A stretch of DNA of 64,000 nt from assembly GCF_023061285.1 (NCBI RefSeq), contig NZ_JAKGAM010000017.1:1-64000 (forward strand), in the 5' to 3' direction. The stretch's first letter is position 1. Each line of letters opens with the position of its first letter. A program made the position numbers and the translations under genes. This DNA is from Chromohalobacter nigrandesensis. GTDB lineage: Bacteria > Pseudomonadota > Gammaproteobacteria > Pseudomonadales > Halomonadaceae. The notes beneath the pieces were generated by a model that had not been told where the DNA came from, ran no database searches, and saw only the letters and a list, made by a program, of their open reading frames with translations. Of the stretch, positions 1-8,320 are shown in pieces.

Positions 1-24
1 GCCCACCTGACAGTGGGCTCTTTT
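1..24 (+). terminator. Intrinsic terminator of a gene upstream of the window
   Basis: A 6-bp stem GCCCAC/GTGGGC with a 6-base loop is followed directly by TCTTTT, the shape of a Rho-independent terminator reading rightward. The gene it ends lies outside the window. Confidence 0.7.
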
Positions 25-164
25 CTTGCAAGTCGAGCATCAGCACTACACGATCAACTTGCCTTGATATATACGCTGCCTGACGTGCTTTTCGCAGAGA
101 CCAAGCGACACATGACGCATTTTTATACGCCATGTGCCTTTTCTTTGAGCAGAGTCAGTCGAGA

Positions 165-587
165 TTACGACTTGTCGTCATCTTCAGCGTCGTCTTCAAT
201 CTCATCGGCTTCCTGGTCGGCTTCGTCTGCTGCTTCGTCCATTTCATCGCCAACGTCGTCGGCGGCTTCGCTCATTTCATCGCCAGCGTCGTCAGCGGCG
301 TCTGCGGTTTCGTCCTGAGCCTCGTCAACTTCATCGCCCGCTTCATCCATGGCGTCAGAGGACTCGTCAGCAGCATCGTCACCCATTTCTTCCATGTCGT
401 CGCTGGCTTCATCGCCCATCTCGGACATTTCATCGCCGGATTCATCAGCGGCTTGCTGGGTTTCCTCGGCAGCCTGTTGGCCATTGTCGGAAGCCTCCTG
501 AGCGGGATCGTCACCGCTATCGCAGGCCGCCAGGCCAAGTGACATCACCAATGCCAACGCACTCATCGTCCATTGCTTATACGTCAT
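165..587 (-). CDS. Very acidic low-complexity lipoprotein
   Basis: Predicted 140-aa lipoprotein of unknown function. The N-terminus has a short positive region and hydrophobic stretch ending LGLAAC, a lipobox, so the mature chain should be lipidated at that Cys. The rest is almost entirely Asp, Glu, Ala, Ser and Met in loose DEA/DDA/GDEM repeats with no visible fold. An upstream in-frame ATG exists at 611, but AAGGAG lies just before the ATG pair at 590/587, so I start at 587. The acidic composition suits a halophile periplasm; cation binding or a spacer role is only a guess. It is a single gene, with no partner. Confidence 0.8.
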   Translation of the reverse strand: MTYKQWTMSALALVMSLGLAACDSGDDPAQEASDNGQQAAEETQQAADESGDEMSEMGDEASDDMEEMGDDAADESSDAMDEAGDEVDEAQDETADAADDAGDEMSEAADDVGDEMDEAADEADQEADEIEDDAEDDDKS

Positions 588-643
588 CATTTCTCTCCTT
601 GAGTCGCTCATTTTTGCCGGATGACCGGCACTTTCCTAAAAGC

Positions 644-668
644 CCATGAGGCCATACAGGCCTCATGG
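644..668 (-). terminator. Terminator of the cytosine deaminase gene
   Basis: Perfect 10-bp stem CCATGAGGCC/GGCCTCATGG with a 5-base loop; on the minus strand it is followed by GCTTTTAG. A second hairpin (678-703) overlaps the stop codon of the deaminase gene. Confidence 0.7.
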
Positions 669-685
669 TACAGGGCCGGCGAGTC

Positions 686-1132
686 CTATATACCGGACTC
701 GCCAATATCTTCGTACCAAATCTCGGGCCGTTCGGCGATGAATCGCTCCATCAACGCTTTGCACTGTGGGTCATCGACTACCGTAAGCGTGATACCACGT
801 TGGCGTAATAGCGCCTCTTCCCCTTGGAAGGTCGAGTTTTCACCAATCACGACCTCGGGGATGCCATAAAGCAAAATGGCACCACTGCACATGGCACAGG
901 GTGACAGTGTGGTATAAAGCACCGCTTCACGATACACAGGTGCCGCCAAACGACCGGTATTTTCCAAGGCGTCCATCTCACCGTGCAAGATGGCACTGCC
1001 ACGTTGCTGGCGTTGATTATGCCCACGCCCGATGATAACGCCCCGATGCACAAGCACCGACCCGATAGGCACCCCGCCTGCATCGTATCCCTTGCGAGCC
1101 TCGTCGATGGCTGCCTGCATGAATGGGTCCAT
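686..1132 (-). CDS. Yeast-type cytosine deaminase (CDA-fold)
   Basis: 148-aa zinc-dependent deaminase, probably converting cytosine to uracil for pyrimidine salvage. The zinc site is complete: H50 and E52 in HGEMDALE, C79 and C82 in PCAMCSGA. The C-terminal ERPEIWYEDIGE matches the substrate-covering C-terminal helix known from Saccharomyces Fcy1, and GVPIGS, the GRGHN segment and LYTTLSPC also follow that protein closely. It is therefore the small fungal type, not the large amidohydrolase CodA usual in enterobacteria. Start chosen at 1132 because AAGGA precedes it; a longer in-frame ORF begins at 1189. No permease gene is adjacent. A related guanine or tRNA adenosine deaminase is less likely given the Fcy1-like C-terminus. 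Confidence 0.85.
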   Translation of the reverse strand: MDPFMQAAIDEARKGYDAGGVPIGSVLVHRGVIIGRGHNQRQQRGSAILHGEMDALENTGRLAAPVYREAVLYTTLSPCAMCSGAILLYGIPEVVIGENSTFQGEEALLRQRGITLTVVDDPQCKALMERFIAERPEIWYEDIGESGI

Positions 1133-1239
1133 GGCAATCCTTGTGTCATTTACCTTGTGCATCACATTACACATATTGACATTGAGCACTTACACGCTCA
1201 TTTCAAGCGTAAGCGCCTTGAAGCGCCCTGGGCAAACGA

Positions 1240-2211
1240 TCACGCAAGAGATCTTGTAACGCCTCCCCCCTGATCGTCTTGATGTAAGTACAGCGCAGAA
1301 GACGAAGGTGCCGCCAGGGAAAGCGCTCCGGGTATCAGTTCAGCGCGAAAACGTTCGTGGAAACACGGCTCGCCGTCGAGATTCAGCGGTAGGGCGCTCT
1401 CACCTTCGAACTCGACCCACGGAATCTGCAAATACTCGACGAACTTACCGCTTTGCGGGAGGTTTTCCAGTTCGTCGATAAGCTGCTTCATCTCTCTGAG
1501 CGAGGTGAAATGACGCACGAGGAGTAGCTCCAACAGGCCATCATCGACCTTGGCCAGGGGCGCCAACTGCTGCCCCCCTCCCGCTTGAGAACCATTGCCC
1601 AGCGCGAACAGAAACAAGGGGATATTGCGTTCGCCACCGGGAAATCGCAAACGGCCTCGGTAAGGCTGATAATTCCAAGCCTTGAGCATGCCCATCAACG
1701 AATAGGCACCACCACCCAAAAGCCGTTTGAGGGGAGCCGGTGTCGAATTGGTGATCTGGGCACCGAAGCCGCCGGAGGCTAGGTTGATGAAATAATCCCC
1801 CCCTAGACTACCGACGTCCACATTGTGGGGGCTGGCATCCAATGCCACGCGCAGCGCCTCCAAAGGATCCAATGGCAATTCTAGGCCACGCGCGAAATCG
1901 TTGGCACTCCCCAGCGGGAGAATGCCCAGGGTCGAGCGCGATTCCTGGGGCAGTTGCATCAGGCCGCCAACGACCTCGTTGACCGTGCCGTCACCGCCCC
2001 CGGCAATGATGCGCGTGATACCCGCCTCGCTGGCTTCCCGGGCCAGGCGCACGCCGTCACCACCTTCCCAGGTCACTCGCACCGCCAGATGGTGCCCCTC
2101 TGCACGCACGCGCTCCACAGCTTCGCGGACATCCGGAAGTTGAGCGGCTTTACCATTTAGAATCAGCCATGCGTCTCCATCGCGTGCGACCGGCTGAAGT
2201 GTGTCACTCAT
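1240..2211 (-). CDS. yegS: Lipid kinase of the YegS / diacylglycerol kinase family
   Basis: 323-aa cytoplasmic or membrane-associated lipid kinase with the DAGK catalytic domain: GGGDGTVNE at about residues 71-79 (nucleotide loop) and LGSANDFAR at about 100-108. Family members phosphorylate diacylglycerol-like lipids such as phosphatidylglycerol in vitro; the in vivo substrate is unclear. Length is close to the usual ~300 aa. An upstream in-frame start exists at 2274, but the ATG at 2211 gives the family-like N-terminus and follows an AGGAGCGAGG stretch. It is followed at some distance by the deaminase gene in the same orientation. Confidence 0.85.
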   Translation of the reverse strand: MSDTLQPVARDGDAWLILNGKAAQLPDVREAVERVRAEGHHLAVRVTWEGGDGVRLAREASEAGITRIIAGGGDGTVNEVVGGLMQLPQESRSTLGILPLGSANDFARGLELPLDPLEALRVALDASPHNVDVGSLGGDYFINLASGGFGAQITNSTPAPLKRLLGGGAYSLMGMLKAWNYQPYRGRLRFPGGERNIPLFLFALGNGSQAGGGQQLAPLAKVDDGLLELLLVRHFTSLREMKQLIDELENLPQSGKFVEYLQIPWVEFEGESALPLNLDGEPCFHERFRAELIPGALSLAAPSSSALYLHQDDQGGGVTRSLA

Positions 2212-2281
2212 CGATTCATCATCCTCGCTCCTTGAGACACGCCTGCCTCTCTCACCATGTGCATCTTGCACCAACGGGTAC

Positions 2282-2572
2282 TCATATTCCCTTGAGCACC
2301 TCGAAACCGCTACCTACCGTCGTCGGCATGAATTCTTCGACATGATATTGCGCTACACCGGCGACGATAAAAGGATCTTCATCAAGCCAGGCCGTCAAAC
2401 GCTCCCGCGAAGTCGCTCTGGCCAGAATGATGCCACCACTGGGTGGTGTTTTACGCCCCGAGGCGATGAATACGCCGCGCTCGAATCCTTGGCGCACCCA
2501 GGCCATGTGTGCCATGCGATACGGCTCGACCGTGTCCGGGTCGACTACGTACTCCAGCGATACGATGAACAT
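2282..2572 (-). CDS. YciI-like protein
   Basis: 96-aa single-domain protein of the YciI/muconolactone-isomerase-like ferredoxin fold. The pattern MFIVSLEYV near the N-terminus, a HMAWV His, GRKTPPSGG, and the DPFIVAGVAQYHVEEF block are typical; the conserved His/Asp pair is visible. Function is not established for this subfamily. AAGGAG lies five bases before the ATG at 2572, which I prefer over the longer ORF from 2602. It sits between the lipid kinase and the MFS gene, all on the minus strand. Confidence 0.85.
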   Translation of the reverse strand: MFIVSLEYVVDPDTVEPYRMAHMAWVRQGFERGVFIASGRKTPPSGGIILARATSRERLTAWLDEDPFIVAGVAQYHVEEFMPTTVGSGFEVLKGI

Positions 2573-2631
2573 GCCTGCTCCTTGATGTCTGTCACCTGGC
2601 ACGCCTCTTTGCCACTCGTATCTTCACAAAC

Positions 2632-3801
2632 TCATGGCGCCGGCGCCACTCGCCAGGAAAGCCACAACAAGGGAGAAACCAACACAACGCCGATCAGTAC
2701 CAGGGTCCATTGCGGCGGTAACGAGGTCGCCAGCAGTAGCGTAGCCAGCAACGCACCGCCGCCCAACTGCAAGGCCCCCAGCAAGGCGGCAGCCGTCCCG
2801 GCGCGCTCACGAAATGGCTCGAGTGCCAGGCTCGAGGCCGCGCCCAGCGCCAATGAAAAGCCCACGGAGAGCACCCCTATCGGCCCCATGAAACCGATGG
2901 CCGACAGCGGCAACGCCGTGACAATCAGTGCCTGCAGGATACCCGAAACGATGATCAGCCCCAGCCCTAAACGCACTGTGCCGATCCGCCCGAGACGATG
3001 AATGATACGCGGCGCGAAGAAAAACGCTGTGATATTGACCACGGCATTGGCGCCGAACCAGCCGCTAAACGCCAGTTCCGATAACCCCAGGCGATCCACC
3101 AGGATAACGGGGGCGGTCGACACGTACACCAGGATCGCCGACATGATCACTCCGGCCAGCCCCGCGAAATAGACAAAGCGAACACTGGTCAATACCGGTC
3201 GATAACGGGCCCAACGATAAAGTCGGCGTTCGATTGCCGTATCCTGAGGCCGCGTCTCGGCAAAGCGCCAGAAGGCAGCCACGCCCAGCACCGCCGCGAA
3301 GACGAACATGAACGCAAAATTGCTGCGCCAACCGAAGGTCACCGCCAGACTACCGCCAATGACTGGCGCCAGTGCAGGAATGATGCATAGCGCGCCGTTG
3401 AGATAGCTGTAGAGTTTCGCACCTTGCTCGGCAGTAAAGCAGTCGCGCACCGCAGCAAAAGCCACCGTCATGCTTGCGCAGGCTCCCAATCCTTGCAGTA
3501 CACGCGAGACGTAAAGCGGCCCGAGACTGGTCGCCATCATCCCCAGCAGCGCTCCCGCCATATACACCACGGTGCCGCAAAGCAGCACCGGACGACGACC
3601 GAAGCGATCGGTCAGCGGGCCGACCAACACCTGCCCCAGACCGACGCTCAGCAAGAGTAATGTTACAGTGAACTGGAGTCGGCTGAACGGGACGTCGAAC
3701 TCGCGCGCCATGACCGTCAGTGACGGCAAGTAGATATCGATCGCCAGTGGCGACAACATCACGCATCCCACCAGCAAGGGAAGCAAACGGGCCCCCGACA
3801 T
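2632..3801 (-). CDS. MFS drug exporter, Bcr/CflA family
   Basis: 389-aa inner-membrane proton-driven exporter with about 12 hydrophobic helices. The first helix carries LSPLAIDIYLPSL, characteristic of Bcr/CflA (DHA1) transporters, and GPLTDRFGRRPVLL is the MFS motif A loop between helices 2 and 3. Family members export bicyclomycin, sulfonamides or cysteine; the substrate here cannot be told. GGAGG is five bases upstream of the ATG. No regulator is adjacent; the next gene upstream is on the opposite strand. Confidence 0.88.
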   Translation of the reverse strand: MSGARLLPLLVGCVMLSPLAIDIYLPSLTVMAREFDVPFSRLQFTVTLLLLSVGLGQVLVGPLTDRFGRRPVLLCGTVVYMAGALLGMMATSLGPLYVSRVLQGLGACASMTVAFAAVRDCFTAEQGAKLYSYLNGALCIIPALAPVIGGSLAVTFGWRSNFAFMFVFAAVLGVAAFWRFAETRPQDTAIERRLYRWARYRPVLTSVRFVYFAGLAGVIMSAILVYVSTAPVILVDRLGLSELAFSGWFGANAVVNITAFFFAPRIIHRLGRIGTVRLGLGLIIVSGILQALIVTALPLSAIGFMGPIGVLSVGFSLALGAASSLALEPFRERAGTAAALLGALQLGGGALLATLLLATSLPPQWTLVLIGVVLVSPLLWLSWRVAPAP

Positions 3802-4031
3802 GGAACCTCCGCAGCGACAAAAAGAACGTCACCTTACCCCGAACACACCAAGATGCAACTGGCCGATGACGCATGCTTTTCTCTGCTAGAATGTCACCCC
3901 AAAAATCGACGCTCGCCGACACTTTCAGAGCATGGCCTAAAGCGCGTGCTCTCCCCGCCGATATTTCCTTTCAGGGCAATGCTCCAAGCAATGCCTCGTG
4001 TCCGCCGATCATCCATCGCACAGGAAACGCC

Positions 4032-4703
4032 ATGCCATTCCGTACCTGGGGGGTCGTGCTAAGCGCCGTCCTATTGGGCGGCTGCTTCGGGGTCAACACC
4101 TCGCAGGCCCCCATCGCCACGACCTACCCGACCAGTGAGCAGCAACGCATGCAGGCCGCGCAGCATTGGGAAGTGCTTGCCGAACACGAGGCAGGCGAGA
4201 TCCTCGCCAAGCGCGATTTGTGGGGCGAACCGCTCTATATCGAGACGCATGAGAAAGAGACCGCCTTCAGCCGCGGGTTCCGTTCACTGCTGACCAGTGA
4301 ACTGGTCGAGCAAGGTGCCATCGTTCGCACCCAGCCGGATGGCGCCGCCCATGTCAGCTTCGATGTCCAGGTGATCCGTCACGAGGATCGCGGTTTCGTG
4401 CGGCCGCCCCAGGGGGCTCTGACCACATTGGCCGCAGGTATTGCCGTGGCGACCATTCCTTTCAACCACTGGACCGAACCCGCCTTGGCTCTGATTCCCG
4501 GTGCCGCCTTGGCCGATACCTTCAGCGGTAGCTGGACCACCACCGGCCAGCAGGAGACCATTATCACGACCCAGGTCAGCCAGCACGACACGCTGCGCTA
4601 TTCGTCCTCGAACATGTATTACATCAACGCGGGTGATAGCGGTCATTACGGTGCGTCCGACACCGGCGATTCCGCCGGCCTGCCGCTATCATCCGACTGG
4701 TGA
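4032..4703 (+). CDS. Lipoprotein of unknown function preceding a FlgO-like lipoprotein
   Basis: 223-aa predicted lipoprotein: hydrophobic N-terminus ending LLGGCFG, Cys at about residue 18. I do not recognise the mature domain; it is about 200 aa with a Gly/Ala-rich hydrophobic segment near residues 130-160 (TTLAAGIAVATIPF) and a Ser/Tyr-rich C-terminus. The ATG at 4032 follows AGGAAACGCC; the ORF extends upstream to 3873 but that part is not signal-like. The stop is followed after only 14 bases by the next lipoprotein gene, so the two are almost certainly co-transcribed and may act together at the outer membrane. Confidence 0.8.
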   Translation: MPFRTWGVVLSAVLLGGCFGVNTSQAPIATTYPTSEQQRMQAAQHWEVLAEHEAGEILAKRDLWGEPLYIETHEKETAFSRGFRSLLTSELVEQGAIVRTQPDGAAHVSFDVQVIRHEDRGFVRPPQGALTTLAAGIAVATIPFNHWTEPALALIPGAALADTFSGSWTTTGQQETIITTQVSQHDTLRYSSSNMYYINAGDSGHYGASDTGDSAGLPLSSDW

Positions 4704-4717
4704 GGAGACCGCTCGAC

Positions 4718-5284
4718 ATGTCATCCAAGCAATGCCGTACCGGGCGCGTCACATTGCGCCTGCTGACACTGGCCATTCTGTTGCTGGTTCTCTCCGGTTG
4801 CAGCCTTCTTCAGAACCGTCAAGCAACGGCCCCCGAGCCCAGCATGCTGACGCGCGTCGACGAAGCCGCCGATAAACTGCTTTCCACTAGCAACGAGCAA
4901 CTCGGTGATCGGGCACCGATCATCGCCACCACCTTCGTCGATGTCGACCAATTGGATCAGTCGTCAACGCTCGGTCGCACGCTGTCAGAGACCTTCACCT
5001 CACGTCTCGTCCAGGGCGGTATGAATGTCATCGAAGTCAAGATGCGTGACAGCCTGTATATCGAACAGAATACCGGGGAACTGATCCTGTCCCGCAACGT
5101 ACAACGCTTGAGCGCCAATCATGACGCCCAGGCCGTGTTGCTGGGCACCTACGCACAAGGAGAAGGAACCTTATTCGTCAACGCTCGGCTGGTACGCATC
5201 GCGGACCGCCAGGTCTTGGGTGCCTCGAGCTTCGAAGTACCAATGGACAACGACATCAGGGCCTTGCTGCCTTCTAACTGGTAA
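4718..5284 (+). CDS. FlgO-family outer-membrane lipoprotein
   Basis: 188-aa lipoprotein: signal ending LVLSGCSLL, then a FlgO-like domain. Visible family features are the repeated DRAPIIATTFVDVDQL start of the domain, the ETFTSRLVQGGMNVIEVKMRDSLYI helix region and AVLLGTYAQGEGTLFVNARLVRI. In Vibrio, FlgO supports outer-membrane flagellar structures, but many relatives lie outside flagellar clusters, as here. GAGGAG sits ten bases before the ATG at 4718; a GTG at 4700 is an alternative. It forms an operon with the lipoprotein gene in front. Confidence 0.8.
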   Translation: MSSKQCRTGRVTLRLLTLAILLLVLSGCSLLQNRQATAPEPSMLTRVDEAADKLLSTSNEQLGDRAPIIATTFVDVDQLDQSSTLGRTLSETFTSRLVQGGMNVIEVKMRDSLYIEQNTGELILSRNVQRLSANHDAQAVLLGTYAQGEGTLFVNARLVRIADRQVLGASSFEVPMDNDIRALLPSNW

Positions 5285-5344
5285 GCCTTCTTCTTCCTCG
5301 CAAACGTCGCGTCCCCTTGTGATTGACTCCGTCGTTGGCTACTT

Positions 5345-5374
5345 CCGCCAGCATCCAGACAGCGATGCTGGCGG
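5345..5374. terminator. Terminator between the FlgO-like gene and mgtC
   Basis: 11-bp perfect stem CCGCCAGCATC/GATGCTGGCGG with an 8-base loop and CTCCTTTA after it on the plus strand. It separates two convergent genes and may serve both. Confidence 0.75.
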
Positions 5375-5382
5375 CTCCTTTA

Positions 5383-6078
5383 TCAATCACCGGTCGGCGA
5401 CAACTGAAATTCCAACAACGTCTCGTGGTTACGCAAGTCGGTGGCCAACAATGGCAGGTAGTGACGATCGTGTGTCCGCAGCATCATGCGGTATTCGAAT
5501 TGACGTCCCTCGTCGCGCGTGCGATAGCTGAGACTTTCGATATGGAAGCGGTGCGCTCTCATTAGTGCATAGATCTCTGGCTCGCCGAGTATTCGTTGGC
5601 TATCGAAACGTAGAATGCAGCGCGCGAAAGTTCGGCTCGGCATCCGCGCTTCGACCAAGCGAAACAACGACAGCGTCAACAGGGTCACCCCCGTCGCCAG
5701 CACCCCCGGCAGCCAGAAGCCAATCCCATAAAGTATACCCAGCGCCGAGGTGATCCAGATCGAGGCCGCCGTGGTCAAGCCACGCACCGTCAGCCCTTCC
5801 TTGAAGATCACGCCGGCGCCCAGGAAGCCGATACCGGTCATGATGCCTTGGGCCATGCGCGTGGGATCGGTTCTGACCGTCTCTTCGGGCACGTTGCTGC
5901 CTAGCCACTCCCACTGGTAGACCGTCACCATCATCAACAAGGCCGATGCGACGCACACCAGCGCATGTGTCCGAAACCCCGCCGGACGCCCATGAAAGGT
6001 ACGTTCCAGCCCGATCAGGCTTCCCGCCAGCCAGGCCATCCCCAGATGTACCACTATCGCCCATGATATCGTCGACAT
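5383..6078 (-). CDS. MgtC/SapB-family membrane protein
   Basis: 231-aa inner-membrane protein. The N-terminal ~140 residues hold four to five hydrophobic helices with the family blocks LAGSLIGLERTFHGRPAGFRTH and MTGIGFLGAGVIFKEG; the C-terminal ~80 residues form a soluble ACT-like domain (LRFDSQRILGEPEIYALM onward). MgtC proteins are linked to magnesium limitation and inhibition of F-type ATP synthase in pathogens; relatives in free-living bacteria are poorly characterised. AAGGAAGAGG precedes the ATG. It is divergent from the FNT channel gene, and the 109-base gap must contain both promoters. Confidence 0.88.
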   Translation of the reverse strand: MSTISWAIVVHLGMAWLAGSLIGLERTFHGRPAGFRTHALVCVASALLMMVTVYQWEWLGSNVPEETVRTDPTRMAQGIMTGIGFLGAGVIFKEGLTVRGLTTAASIWITSALGILYGIGFWLPGVLATGVTLLTLSLFRLVEARMPSRTFARCILRFDSQRILGEPEIYALMRAHRFHIESLSYRTRDEGRQFEYRMMLRTHDRHYLPLLATDLRNHETLLEFQLSPTGD

Positions 6079-6187
6079 TCGCCTCTTCCTTCGCCTGCGT
6101 TATCGTCTATCGTGTCAGCATAACGTTTGCCACTGTATCCCACAGAATCCACGACGATTTCCCACCTTTCGATAGAAGGATAGCTGC

Positions 6188-7024
6188 GTGAGCCACCCCT
6201 CCAACCTCACACCCCCCAGCCGGGTAGAAGACGACGAACACGACCTGCATCTGAATGGCGGCCCTCGACAGTCACGCGCCGCATCCGTCCATGAGTCGCT
6301 GCGGGCAGAAGGCGAGACGGAGCTCAAACGCGCCGCCTCGGCGCTGTTCTGGTCGGCGCTCGCCGCCGGCCTGTCGATGAGTTTTTCGATGCTTGCCAGG
6401 GGCCTGCTTCACGCGCGCCTGCCAGACAGCGATATCGGTTTTCTCATCGAGGCGTTTGGCTACACCATCGGCTTTATAGTGGTCATCCTCGCGCGTCAAC
6501 AACTCTTCACCGAGAACACCGTCACCGCCGTGCTGCCGGTCATGAGCACGCCACGCATCATGCGCTTTCTCAAATTGCTGAGGCTATGGGGTGTCGTACT
6601 CATCGGTAACCTCGTGGGTGTGGCAATCTCCGCATACGCGATCCTCTATATGCCCTTGTTCGATGCCGAGACGCATAAGGCCTTTCTCAGCCTGGGCCAT
6701 CACGTCATGGAGAATACCGGCAGCCAGATGTTCGCCAAGGGCATCGTTGCCGGCTGGATGATCGCCACCATGGTCTGGCTGCTCCCCGCCGCCGGTGGCG
6801 CCAAGATCTGGGTCATCCTGATCGTTACCTATCTCGTCGCACTGGGTGGTTTCACGCACATCATCGTGGGCTCCACAGAAGTGATGTACCTGATGTTCGC
6901 CGGTCAAGCGAGTATCGGCGAGTATTTCTTCCAATTCGCCCTGCCGACGCTGGCCGGCAACCTGATCGGCGGCACCTTCATCTTTGCACTTATCAGCCAT
7001 GCGCAGGTTCGCAGCGATACCTGA
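6188..7024 (+). CDS. Formate/nitrite transporter (FNT) family channel, YfdC-like
   Basis: 278-aa inner-membrane protein with a ~55-residue charged cytoplasmic N-terminus and then six hydrophobic helices of the FNT fold (AALFWSALAAGLSMSF, LRLWGVVLIGNLVGV, ALPTLAGNLIGGTFIFAL). The long N-terminus and the FTENTVTAVLPV loop resemble the YfdC branch, whose substrate is unknown, more than FocA or NirC. The start is a GTG at 6188 with AAGGA seven bases upstream. It stands alone. Confidence 0.82.
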   Translation: MSHPSNLTPPSRVEDDEHDLHLNGGPRQSRAASVHESLRAEGETELKRAASALFWSALAAGLSMSFSMLARGLLHARLPDSDIGFLIEAFGYTIGFIVVILARQQLFTENTVTAVLPVMSTPRIMRFLKLLRLWGVVLIGNLVGVAISAYAILYMPLFDAETHKAFLSLGHHVMENTGSQMFAKGIVAGWMIATMVWLLPAAGGAKIWVILIVTYLVALGGFTHIIVGSTEVMYLMFAGQASIGEYFFQFALPTLAGNLIGGTFIFALISHAQVRSDT

Positions 7025-7050
7025 AGGGGCATCTTACAAAAAGCCTGATT

Positions 7051-7074
7051 CGGCACGTCTCCCCCGGCGTGCCG
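7051..7074 (+). terminator. Hairpin after the FNT gene
   Basis: 7-bp stem CGGCACG/CGTGCCG with a 10-base loop, 26 bases after the stop codon. There is no long T run, so termination may be weak. The rest of 7075-7273 is the presumed promoter region of the following gene; no clear -35/-10 was identified. Confidence 0.5.
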
Positions 7075-7273
7075 AGCTTGTCCATTCGTCTATACCGTTT
7101 TATGCCCTCGCACGGATGAGACACCGAATAGAGCCCAATACTCTCTCTTGATAACCAATTTTTATCGGCATGCTGGGTTTCGGCATTAGCGAAGCGCCCG
7201 CGTGCCTGTTACATCTTAAGTGACTTATGCCACCCACCCGGCTTGACCGGATCCATAACGAGGGACAATAACA

Positions 7274-8254
7274 ATGGGACACGCCACACCACGCTCACCG
7301 TATTGGCTTGCCGCAGCACTGGTCATGGGGCTTGCCACCCCCGCACTCGCCGATTACCCCGAGAAGCCCATCACGCTGATCGTCCCCTGGGCCGCTGGCG
7401 GTGGGACCGATGCCACGGCACGCATCATCGCCAAGGCTCTGGAGGAAGAGCTCGGCGAAACCATCAATGTGGTCAACCGCACGGGCGGCAGCGGCGTCGT
7501 GGGGCACACCGCCATCTCACGCGCCAATCCCGATGGCTACACCCTCGGGCTTGGCACGGTCGAGATCAACATGATGCATTGGCAAGGTCTGACCGATATC
7601 ACCTACGAGGACTTCACTCCCATCGGGCAGATCAACTTCGATGCCGCTAGCATCAGCGTCGCCGAGGACGCCGACTACCAGGACCTGGGCGATTTGATAG
7701 GGGCGATTCGCGAGCAGCCCGACGGCCACCTCAATGCCTCCGGTACCGGGCTCGGGGGTATCTGGCATGTCGCACTGGGAGGACTGCTGATGGATCTCGA
7801 CATGCCCGCCGACAAGGTCAACTGGATCCCCAGCCAAGGCGCCGCACCGGCCATGACGGAACTCGCCTCCGGTGGCGTCGACATGGCCGCCACCTCGCTC
7901 CCTGAAACACGCTCGATGATCGACTCCGGCCGCGTACGTAGCCTGGGCGTGATGGCCGAGGAACCTCTGGAAAGCTTCCCCGATGTTCCCACCGTGGCCT
8001 CACAGGTAGATAGCGACTTCACCACGGGGGCGTGGCGCGGCGTCATCGGACCCAAAGGCATGGACGACGACATCGTCGCGACGCTGGAAAGTGCCTTGCA
8101 TGCCGCCTACGAAAGCGATACCTACCAGTCATTCATGGCCAAGCAAGGCTACGGGGTGCAATGGAAGGACGCACAGGCCTTCGGCGACTACATGGAGAAA
8201 AGCGACGCCAAGTTCGGTGAGATCATGAAGGCCATCGGCCTCGCCAAGCAGTAG
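7274..8254 (+). CDS. Tripartite tricarboxylate transporter binding protein (TctC/Bug family)
   Basis: 326-aa periplasmic solute-binding protein. Signal peptide ends near residue 26 (ATPALADYPEKP), then the Bug-family start YPEKPITLIVPWAAGGGTDATAR, INVVNRTGGSGVVG, and the carboxylate-binding loops. Members bind citrate, tricarballylate or other carboxylates and normally work with membrane proteins TctA and TctB. Neither is present nearby: the next gene is leuA on the other strand. It is thus an orphan binding protein that must use a distant permease or act as a sensor. GAGGGA lies upstream of the ATG. Confidence 0.88.
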   Translation: MGHATPRSPYWLAAALVMGLATPALADYPEKPITLIVPWAAGGGTDATARIIAKALEEELGETINVVNRTGGSGVVGHTAISRANPDGYTLGLGTVEINMMHWQGLTDITYEDFTPIGQINFDAASISVAEDADYQDLGDLIGAIREQPDGHLNASGTGLGGIWHVALGGLLMDLDMPADKVNWIPSQGAAPAMTELASGGVDMAATSLPETRSMIDSGRVRSLGVMAEEPLESFPDVPTVASQVDSDFTTGAWRGVIGPKGMDDDIVATLESALHAAYESDTYQSFMAKQGYGVQWKDAQAFGDYMEKSDAKFGEIMKAIGLAKQ

Positions 8255-8269
8255 GCGTCACGCGACGCG

Positions 8270-8301
8270 CCACGACCGCCTTCCTATTCATGCGGTCGTG
8301 G
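8270..8301. terminator. Terminator between tctC-like gene and leuA
   Basis: 10-bp perfect stem CCACGACCGC/GCGGTCGTGG with a 12-base loop in the 66-base gap between two convergent genes. No strong T run on either side. Confidence 0.55.
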
Positions 8302-8320
8302 CCCATCACTCACTGACGTT

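Noticed and set aside
13-542. Ser-rich and hydrophobic plus-strand ORFs at the left end
   Set aside because: They are complements of the acidic repeat lipoprotein codons, which force long open frames on the other strand.
1141-1200. CRP-like site TGTGTAATGTGATGCACA upstream of the cytosine deaminase
   Set aside because: Half-site spacing does not fit the TGTGA-6-TCACA consensus.
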